Source: UBA1845 sp002338715
GTDB lineage: Bacteria > Planctomycetota > Phycisphaerae > UBA1845
DNA length: 64,000 nucleotides
NCBI GenBank assembly: GCA_035344155.1
Contig: DAORAL010000004.1
Span: forward strand, 124,001 to 188,000
Direction of reading: 5' to 3'
Of the stretch, positions 57,583-64,000 are shown piece after piece. A model generated the notes under the pieces. It saw only the letters and a program-made list of their open reading frames with translations. It did no database searches and was not told the origin of the DNA. Position 1 is the first letter of the stretch. Each line of letters opens with the position of its first letter. Both the position numbers and the translations under genes were made by a program.

Positions 57583-59433
57583 CTAATTATCCGGATCGTC
57601 CGAATCATCAAACGCCAGTTCGATGTTGTTGTACCGCAGTAGCGTTCCTTTTGAACGTTCCAACTCGATGATCCCGATGCCGTAATCAATCATCGCCGAA
57701 AGCAGATCGTTGCGGGCGGCGGCCAACCCCTGACGCGTGTTCAACTCGTTGTTGAGGGTCAAAAAGTCCTGCTTTTCGGCACGTTCGATGATCGATTCGA
57801 CCTGATCCTCGCGGGCGTTCGCCGAAATCAGGCTCGGCTCGATCTGATCGGATTGGGCGACGAGGTTGCGGACGGCGATGTTGGTTTCGAGGATGACCTG
57901 TTCGAACACCTGCTTGAGGCTGGCGATCGCCTGGGCCTGCTGCAACTTTTCGCGTTTGAGGGCGGCGCGGCGGGCACGGTTACCGATCGGAATCTCAAAA
58001 TCGATGCCGAGGAAGTACTCGGTGAAATCGTTCTTGGTGAGCTGGCTGAACGAATCGTGACTGCTTGGTCCGAGTCCATCGACGGTGTAACGGAACGTCA
58101 CGTCGAGTTTCGGCATGGCCTGGTTCTTGGCGACGCCGATGCGGATGTTCGCGGAGTTGATCGCGAGCTTGGCTTCGACCAGTTCCGAGCGATTGTCGAG
58201 CGCGGTGCTGACTTCGTTCAACCGATCGACCTGGATCGGCAGATAATTCGGCACGCTGACCGGGACAATTTCGATATCACTGGCCAAGTCGAGATCGGGG
58301 TCGTTGATCAGCGCGATCAACCGATCCTCGGCGTTCTGCACGTTGGCGGCGAGTTGGATGAAATCGGCTTTGGATGATTCGAGTCGCGCCTGGGTGTCGG
58401 CCAACTGAATGGTGTAGACGTCGAATTCCTTACGTGCCTCGAGCTTGTTGTTGATCTGCTCAAAACTTTCCAGCAGACGGGCGGAGACAACCAGCGCCCG
58501 GCGGGCTTGCACCAATCGCCAATACGCTTCTTCAACTTGCCGCACGGTGTCGCGAATCTGACGGCGATACTGCTGCGTCGCCGCCCGACGACCAATCTTG
58601 CTTAGGCGAATCTGCGACCGGTTGGCGTCCAACCCGAATCCGCGAAGCAGCGGCTGATTCATTTCAACGATGAATCGCGAAATCCACTGCGGATTAAGCG
58701 TCTGGAACTGGAAGTTGTTGCTTGAGCGATCGACCGAGTAATACGTGCGCAACTGCATGCCGCTTGGCAGCATCTTCCGGACACCCGATTGCAGACTGAA
58801 CTGCTCAATCTTGGAACCCTGAAGGGCGTTGGCGGTCGGCTGATCGACCTTGTTGTTGGTCAGCGACGTGAAGAATGCTGCATCAAAGACGGCTTCGGCT
58901 TCGACCACGCGGGTCTGCTCGATCGCCGGATTGTAACTGGCGACGCGAATCGAATAGTTGTTCGCAAGCGTCCGTTCGATCGTATCTTCGAGCGTGAGGT
59001 ACAGTTTTTCGGGACGGCTGATGGAATCGATCCGTGCAATTAGACTTTCAAGCGGCTCAATTTGAATGGGGGAAGGGCCAGCGGCCAACCGCTGGGCCGC
59101 TTCCCGTCGAGCATCAATTGGATCGGGCAGATGATGCAGCACGTATTCGACGAACTTGGCCTCGGACATGGTCCGGTCTGCACCTAGCGTCTCGCGGCCA
59201 TATTGAACGCCGACCGATCGTGGGTCTTCGATAATGCCTTGCCTCGTTTCGATCTGATGGTCGGGATGGGATCGCACCATCGAGCCCTGTGAATTGTCGA
59301 CGGTGGTCGTCGTCACCTGGGCATTCGGGCGGACTTCATCGACATCCACCGGGGTCATCGGAAGGGGTTCAGACGGACCTGTCGCCGTCACCGCGAGCAG
59401 TGAAGCGACCTTCAAAAGTACAGAGGCATGCAT
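57583..59433 (-). CDS. TolC-family outer membrane protein
   Basis: A 616-residue outer-membrane efflux channel candidate with an N-terminal signal-like stretch (M-H-A-S-V-L-L-K-V-A-S-L-L-A-V). Residues 30-140 are a non-conserved extension. Two long coiled-coil halves follow: the first has V-E-E-A-Y-W-R-L-V-Q-A-R-R-A-L (about 308-322) and A-D-T-Q-A-R-L-E-S-S-K-A-D-F; the second has L-D-N-R-S-E-L-V-E-A-K-L-A-I and N-D-L-L-S-A-M-I-D-Y (about 575). Strand regions such as F-R-Y-T-V-D-G-L-G and Y-F-L-G-I-D-F-E-I-P lie where the beta-barrel should be. TolC proteins work with inner-membrane pumps, but no pump or adaptor gene is adjacent. Confidence 0.88.
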   Translation of the reverse strand: MHASVLLKVASLLAVTATGPSEPLPMTPVDVDEVRPNAQVTTTTVDNSQGSMVRSHPDHQIETRQGIIEDPRSVGVQYGRETLGADRTMSEAKFVEYVLHHLPDPIDARREAAQRLAAGPSPIQIEPLESLIARIDSISRPEKLYLTLEDTIERTLANNYSIRVASYNPAIEQTRVVEAEAVFDAAFFTSLTNNKVDQPTANALQGSKIEQFSLQSGVRKMLPSGMQLRTYYSVDRSSNNFQFQTLNPQWISRFIVEMNQPLLRGFGLDANRSQIRLSKIGRRAATQQYRRQIRDTVRQVEEAYWRLVQARRALVVSARLLESFEQINNKLEARKEFDVYTIQLADTQARLESSKADFIQLAANVQNAEDRLIALINDPDLDLASDIEIVPVSVPNYLPIQVDRLNEVSTALDNRSELVEAKLAINSANIRIGVAKNQAMPKLDVTFRYTVDGLGPSSHDSFSQLTKNDFTEYFLGIDFEIPIGNRARRAALKREKLQQAQAIASLKQVFEQVILETNIAVRNLVAQSDQIEPSLISANAREDQVESIIERAEKQDFLTLNNELNTRQGLAAARNDLLSAMIDYGIGIIELERSKGTLLRYNNIELAFDDSDDPDN

Positions 59434-59837
59434 AATGGGTTTACACTTTGTCTAACGCGAGGGAACAATCTCGATTGCAGACGCAACTGCAATTTGAGTA
59501 CATCACGAAACGATGGAATTCACGCGTGCCGCGCCGCATCACGCAATTTCCACCACCTCATTTCAGGTCAGCCGCGATGTTAGCACTGACTTGCCGGGGG
59601 CGTCAACACATTCCGAAGACCCGGTTCGTCGAATGTGGTCAGGGGGATCGTCGAATGTGGTCAGGGCAATCGGATGATGCCACACCCATTGCCATGAGGC
59701 GAATGGGCCTGACGCTAGTGGGGCGGCGATAGATTTGTTAGCATTGGCCCAAGCAAATAGGATTCAGGCTGGGTCTGGGCGTGTGTCGCTCGGGCTTGTC
59801 GGTTTCTGTTGATTTCTGTTGATGGGACGATCCAACC
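59434..59837. other. Intergenic region with short direct repeats and a promoter
   Basis: About 400 bases between divergent genes. It holds an 18-base direct repeat (CGTCGAATGTGGTCAGGG) at 59627-59644 and 59649-59666, a tandem pair of TTTCTGTTGA at 59803-59822, and the promoter-like pair at 59735-59763. No protein-coding signal was recognised. Confidence 0.5.
59735..59763 (+). promoter_or_regulatory. Putative sigma70 promoter for the phosphomutase gene
   Basis: TTGTTA, a 17-base spacer and TAGGAT, about 75 bases before the GTG at 59838; it supports transcription of the full Cys-rich N-terminal extension. Confidence 0.45.
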
Positions 59838-61409
59838 GTGCAGTCCGTTGAAGACTACTATCGCTTTTGCCCGAATCAACCGGAGCTGCGCATCTCCGAC
59901 GCGGTGTGCTTCGGGCGCAGGCGGGCCAGCTATCCCTACTGCCACGGCTGCCAATTCAACGATGACGAAAAAGGCGGACCGCAAAAGTCGATGAGACCGC
60001 GGGCCTCGCGAATTACAGAGGAAAGATCTGAAATGATCGAAAAGGTGTTCAAAGCCTATGACGTTCGGGCGACCTACCCGGACATGCTCAACGAAGACGT
60101 GGCCTGGCGGATCGGGTTTGCGGCGGCATCGTTTCTCAATACGGCCATCCGTGGGATGGATCGGGCGGTCGGTGGAGCGACGACCATCGTCGTCGGCCGC
60201 GACATGCGCAAGTCCAGCCCGAAGCTAAGCGAAGCCCTCATCGAAGGCATTCGCGCGACGGGCTCGCCGGTCGTCGACATCGGCATGATCGATACCTCGC
60301 AAATTTACTTCGCAATCAATCATCTCAAAGCCTGCGGGGGTATCCAGACAACCGCCAGCCACAATCCGGCGCAGTACAACGGTTTCAAAATCTCCGGATT
60401 GAAGGGGGCACCAGTCGGGGCTGACACCGGCTTGATGGATATCTGCCGGATCGCGCAAAACACCGTCAAACATCCGGGTTCGCAGATCGGTGATCTCTTC
60501 GAGCGCGACTTAGCCGAGGACTACAAGCGCTTCGTCCGCGGGTTCCTCGATGCGCCGCGGAAGATGCGCGTCTGTGTCGATGCGTCCAACGGGATGGCCG
60601 GCAAGTGGGTACCGATTATTTTCGGTGACGTGCCCGGACTCGACCTGCACTGCATCAACATGGAACACAATGGCGAATTCGTCCACGAACCCAACCCACT
60701 GGTCGATGCCAACCTCGAGCAATTGCAAAAAGCTGTTCAAACCAAGCGGGCTGACTTTGGCGTGTGCTTCGACGGCGACGCCGATCGCCTGATCGTGATC
60801 GATGAAAACGCCGAGATCATTCGCTGCGACCTGCTGACGGCGCTGCTTGCGAGAACGTTCCTGGAACGCGAACCGGGCGCGACCGTTGTCTACGACCTGC
60901 GCAGCAGCCGCGTGGTGGCTGAAGAGATTAAAGAAGCCGGTGGTGTGCCCCGTCGCGAGCGGGTCGGTCATGCCTACATGAAAAAATCGTTGAGCGACAC
61001 CAAGGGTGTCTTCGGCGGCGAGTTGTCCGGGCACTTCTATTTCAAGGATAACTACTACTGCGACTCGGGCATGTTGGCGTTTGCCCACGTGATCAACGTG
61101 ATTTCCAAGAGCGGTTCGTCGCTGAGTGAACTGATCGAACCGCTCCGGCGATATTGCGGCAGCGGCGAGCGAAACTTTCGCAATGAGGACAAGGACGAAG
61201 CCATCGCAGCGCTGGCGGAAAAGTACGCCGACGGGCGAGTCGATTTCCTCGATGGCGTGACGGTTCAATATCCGAACTGGTGGTTCAACGTGCGCAAGTC
61301 GAACACCGAACCGCTTCTGCGTCTCAACGTCGAAGCGCGCTATGCGGCGTTATTAAACGAAAAGCTCGAAGAACTCGCGCCGCTTCTGGGCGAGCCCGAA
61401 GAGCATTGA
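59838..61409 (+). CDS. Phosphomannomutase/phosphoglucomutase with Cys-rich N-terminal extension
   Basis: Interconverts hexose 1- and 6-phosphates, feeding sugar nucleotides for polysaccharide and glycoprotein. The 523-residue protein has the alpha-D-phosphohexomutase motifs: catalytic T-T-A-S-H-N-P (Ser174), metal loop D-G-D-A-D-R (312-317), sugar loop G-E-L-S-G-H (about 394-399) and phosphate loop K-S-N-T-E-P (about 486). The first 64 residues are extra, with Cys11, Cys24, Cys35, Cys38 and C-H-G-C, probably a zinc-binding module; their codons look coding. An internal ATG at 60031 with a GAGGAAAG ribosome binding site would give a standard-length enzyme (459 residues), so two products are possible. 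Confidence 0.9.
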   Translation: MQSVEDYYRFCPNQPELRISDAVCFGRRRASYPYCHGCQFNDDEKGGPQKSMRPRASRITEERSEMIEKVFKAYDVRATYPDMLNEDVAWRIGFAAASFLNTAIRGMDRAVGGATTIVVGRDMRKSSPKLSEALIEGIRATGSPVVDIGMIDTSQIYFAINHLKACGGIQTTASHNPAQYNGFKISGLKGAPVGADTGLMDICRIAQNTVKHPGSQIGDLFERDLAEDYKRFVRGFLDAPRKMRVCVDASNGMAGKWVPIIFGDVPGLDLHCINMEHNGEFVHEPNPLVDANLEQLQKAVQTKRADFGVCFDGDADRLIVIDENAEIIRCDLLTALLARTFLEREPGATVVYDLRSSRVVAEEIKEAGGVPRRERVGHAYMKKSLSDTKGVFGGELSGHFYFKDNYYCDSGMLAFAHVINVISKSGSSLSELIEPLRRYCGSGERNFRNEDKDEAIAALAEKYADGRVDFLDGVTVQYPNWWFNVRKSNTEPLLRLNVEARYAALLNEKLEELAPLLGEPEEH

Positions 61410-61502
61410 TCGCGTTTCGCGTCGCCGATGGCTTCCGGGACCGCTTACCGCGGTTCGTCGAATTCAAGATGATTTTCCAGATTCCTAACCTTGGGCGGAT
61501 TC

Positions 61503-62738
61503 ATGGCTGAAGCAGTTCATACTCAACTTTCCTGCGGCGTCGAGCTGGCTGTCCTGGAGTTGCCGCTTCGACGCGCGGTGGCGTCTGAAATCCGCGTGCT
61601 CACCGGCGTCGTCAACGAGCCAGCCGACAAACTCGGTCTTGCGCACCTCGTCGAGCAAACCGTCGACAAGGGAACGCAGGACCACACCGGTCGAGAATTG
61701 CAGGATGAATTCGACAAGATCGGTTCCGGCGTCCACAGTTGGTGCGGCAAGCAGTCCAGCGGATTCACGTCGCTTTGTCTTCCGGAGTACTTCGCCCGCA
61801 ACATGGAATTGCACGCTGAGTTTCTGCGCACGCCGACATTTCCGCAGGAATCGTGTGACGTCGCGATCGAACTCGCGCGGCAGGAATTGTTGTCGCTGGA
61901 AGACGATGCCCAAGGGTTGGCCGACAAGCACATCGGCAAGCAGGCGATGGGACCGCTTCTCGGTCGACATACATTTGGTGAATCCGAGACCTTGACGACC
62001 ATCACCAGTGACGACTTTGTGTCGTTCTGGCAGTCGAATTACAGCGCCGGAAAAATGCAGGTCTCGGTGGCGGGTCCGATGTCGCCTTCGCAGGTGCAGG
62101 ACATCATCGAAGCGCGGTTCGCTGGGTTCGGCGACAAGACGCCGGCAAACCGCGATGAAATTCCGGTCGAATTCAAGCCCGTCACCACCCATCACAACAA
62201 AGAGACCGAGCAGGAACACATCGTCATCGCGCTTCGCGGGGTGGCGAAGTCGCACGACGATTACAGCACCGCGCGGTTGCTGATGGGCGTGCTCTCGGGA
62301 GGCATGAGCGCCCGGTTGTTCACCGAAGTGCGCGAGAAACTCGGGTTGGTGTACTGGGTCGGTGGTTGGCAGGAACATCCGCGCGGTGACGGACTGCTGT
62401 ACTTCGGTGCGTCGACCACCCCCGAGCGATGCAGCAAGACATACGAGACGATGCTCAAAGAACTCGCCCGCGTCGGTGTGGATCTGACGCAGGAAGAAGT
62501 CGAGCGGGCGCGAACCGGAATCGAAGTGCGTTTCGACATCCGCGGTGATGTCACGCGGGCGCTGTGCGGCGAGTTGGCCGACGATCTCATGCACTTTGGC
62601 CGACCGATTTCCCGCGAAGACAAACTCGACCAATTGCGCAAGGTCACCATCGACGACGTGAAGCGCTTCAGCGAATCGCACGTGCACAACGCCCCGCGCA
62701 GCGTCGTCACACTGGGCCCCAAATCGCTGGAAAGTTAG
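61503..62738 (+). CDS. M16-family peptidase-like protein with altered zinc motif
   Basis: A 411-residue member of the M16 (insulinase/processing peptidase) family. The zinc motif region reads H-L-V-E-Q (48-52), so the second His of HxxEH is Gln; the distal E-x6-E part (A-R-Q-E-L-L-S-L-E, about 125) is kept. The C-terminal half has L-L-M-G-V-L-S-G-G-M-S-A-R-L-F-T-E-V-R-E-K-L-G-L-V-Y (about 258-282), the R/Y substrate-binding signature of the family. In two-chain M16 enzymes one partner lacks zinc and the other is catalytic, and the next gene has an intact motif, so this is probably the non-catalytic subunit. It starts at ATG 61503; a TTG at 61491 is possible. Confidence 0.88.
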   Translation: MAEAVHTQLSCGVELAVLELPLRRAVASEIRVLTGVVNEPADKLGLAHLVEQTVDKGTQDHTGRELQDEFDKIGSGVHSWCGKQSSGFTSLCLPEYFARNMELHAEFLRTPTFPQESCDVAIELARQELLSLEDDAQGLADKHIGKQAMGPLLGRHTFGESETLTTITSDDFVSFWQSNYSAGKMQVSVAGPMSPSQVQDIIEARFAGFGDKTPANRDEIPVEFKPVTTHHNKETEQEHIVIALRGVAKSHDDYSTARLLMGVLSGGMSARLFTEVREKLGLVYWVGGWQEHPRGDGLLYFGASTTPERCSKTYETMLKELARVGVDLTQEEVERARTGIEVRFDIRGDVTRALCGELADDLMHFGRPISREDKLDQLRKVTIDDVKRFSESHVHNAPRSVVTLGPKSLES

Positions 62739-62803
62739 CACGATTCAATCGAAAAACCCCAGTTCGAAGCGATGCCATAGTCAACCAAGCGGAACCAGAA
62801 CCC

Positions 62804-64000
62804 ATGCCCGACAAATTCATCATCAGCAAACTGTCGAACGGACTCAACATTGCGATCGAGCACATGGAAGGCGTAAAATCCGTGGGGGCTGGCTTCCTGG
62901 TGCAAACCGGCGCACGCGATGAGACGCCCGACCTCGCCGGCGTGTCGCACTTTCTGGAACACATGTGCTTCAAAGGAACGCCCAACCGGTCAGCCGCCGA
63001 GATCAACATCGACTTCGATCGCATCGGCGGAAATCCCAACGCCTTCACGTCGCACGACCGCACGTTTTATCATGGGCTGGCAAGGACAGAGGACTTTCCG
63101 ACGCAACTTGAAATCCTTGCCGACATGATGAATTCGAGTCTCCCGCCCGACGAGTTCGACATGGAGAAAAACGTCGTCCTCGAAGAGATCGCTATGTCCA
63201 ACGATCGCATCGAGCACGTGGCGTTTGACCTGATCGTCGAGTCGGTGTTCAAGGGCAACAGCCTGGCTTGGCCGGTGCTTGGTTATGATCGAACCGTCAA
63301 GGCGCTGACCCGCGACCAGATGAACCATTACTTCCGATCACGCTACACGCCGGCCAACATGGTGCTGGTGGTAGCCGGCGCGGTCGATCCCGATGAAGTC
63401 ATCGCCCAAGCCGAGAAATGCTGCGGTCATTGGGTGGCTGGCGAACCGCGCCCCGAGCGCACCAAACCGGTGATGGGCACGGGAACGATTCAAAAGACGA
63501 TCGAGCGATTCAACCAGCAGGTGGTCGCGATCACCTTTGAAGGACCAGGCGCGTCTGACCCGATGCACGATACGGCTGAGGCGGCGGCTTCGATTCTGGG
63601 CGGCGGCAACTCGCGTTTCTACTGGAACATCGAACAGACCGGATTGGCGCCTTATGCCGGGGCGTATCGTTTGGACTTTGGCGATTGCGGCTTGCTGATT
63701 TTGATGGCCCAGTGCGATCCGCAGAACACCGATCGCGTGGTCGAAGCCCTGCGAAAAGAGGCGAAGAGCTTTGCGGCTGGCCCCGTTTCGGATGAAGAGA
63801 TTCAGCGGGTTAAAAACAAGCGCCGCACGAGCCTGGCTGTCGAAGGTGAATCTCCGCACCATCGGTTGGTTCAGGTGATGGACGATATCGACTACCGCGG
63901 TCGTCCCAGGACGGTGGAAGACCGCATCGCAGCCGTCAATGCGGTGGGGCAGGATTCCCTTCGCGCGTACTTCGACGCATTTCCCGTCGATGGCGAAGGG
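62804..64000 (+). CDS. M16-family zinc peptidase, catalytic (partial, 3' end outside window)
   Basis: Open from ATG 62804 to the window edge (399 codons, no stop). Residues 49-53 are H-F-L-E-H, the intact inverted zinc motif, in S-H-F-L-E-H-M-C-F-K-G-T. The distal ligand lies in K-N-V-V-L-E-E-I-A (about 123-131). R-S-R-Y-T-P-A-N-M-V-L-V-V-A-G (about 179-193) closes the first domain, and I-L-G-G-G-N-S-R-F-Y-W-N-I (about 265) begins the second signature. The protein would degrade peptides in cytoplasm or periplasm; no signal peptide is seen. It follows the altered M16 gene by 65 bases, consistent with a two-subunit enzyme. Confidence 0.93.
   Translation, partial: MPDKFIISKLSNGLNIAIEHMEGVKSVGAGFLVQTGARDETPDLAGVSHFLEHMCFKGTPNRSAAEINIDFDRIGGNPNAFTSHDRTFYHGLARTEDFPTQLEILADMMNSSLPPDEFDMEKNVVLEEIAMSNDRIEHVAFDLIVESVFKGNSLAWPVLGYDRTVKALTRDQMNHYFRSRYTPANMVLVVAGAVDPDEVIAQAEKCCGHWVAGEPRPERTKPVMGTGTIQKTIERFNQQVVAITFEGPGASDPMHDTAEAAASILGGGNSRFYWNIEQTGLAPYAGAYRLDFGDCGLLILMAQCDPQNTDRVVEALRKEAKSFAAGPVSDEEIQRVKNKRRTSLAVEGESPHHRLVQVMDDIDYRGRPRTVEDRIAAVNAVGQDSLRAYFDAFPVDGEG

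Overview
The window reads as chromosomal DNA of a planctomycete, most likely a Phycisphaerae-like member of the Planctomycetota. This is inferred from gene content only. Two giant secreted proteins carry Cys-rich D-D-G-D-x-C-T repeats and end in thrombospondin-3-like plus dockerin-like calcium repeats, a style common in that phylum. There are also many small lipoproteins of unknown function, a PurS-PurS-PurL fusion, lpxD/lpxI (a Gram-negative-type envelope) and a pyruvoyl arginine decarboxylase / deoxyhypusine-synthase-like / agmatinase polyamine module. No transposase, prophage, tRNA, rRNA or CRISPR array was seen.

Layout. 1-513: start of a beta-propeller lipoprotein, cut by the window edge. 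1415-13234: two giant secreted multidomain phosphatases flanking a secreted TPR protein. 13289-15262: two lipoproteins, one with a metzincin-type zinc site. 15410-20881: purSL, purQ and an NhaC-type antiporter. 20982-23510: three accessory genes of lower GC (one apparently frameshifted, one PIN-like) among short palindromic repeats. 23684-30853: hydrolase, family 4 uracil-DNA glycosylase, AGCS symporter and a run of lipoproteins. 31014-33007: lpxD-lpxI. 33297-37412: MscS channel with cyclic-nucleotide domain, DUF819 protein and a thioredoxin-MsrA-like fusion. 37699-39441: recJ. 39476-41261: a tightly coupled three-gene cassette (dual-OB protein plus two DUF488 proteins), my leading candidate for an undescribed system. 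41348-49769: cupin, secreted, HEAT-repeat, zinc-ribbon membrane and lipoprotein genes, ending at a clear intrinsic terminator. 49967-52885: nucleotide and RNA housekeeping (dUTPase-like, RNase PH, RdgB). 53021-55732: polyamine genes. 55839-56865: thiS-thiG. 57583-64000: TolC-family protein, phosphomannomutase/phosphoglucomutase with a Cys-rich N-terminal extension, and an M16 protease pair, the second cut by the window edge.

Four families of short palindromic repeats recur between genes: A (25405, 49878, 57396), B (ATTCCC-N8-GGGAAT; 33021, 33223, 57528), C (36246-36320, 46704) and D (20882, 22088, 22605, 49843). The best promoter matches lie before the arginine decarboxylase, thiS, the 27609 lipoprotein, the AGCS symporter and the phosphomutase.

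Start codons were chosen from Shine-Dalgarno-like sequences, signal peptides and family N-termini. Domain names rest on motif recognition by eye, without database searches.
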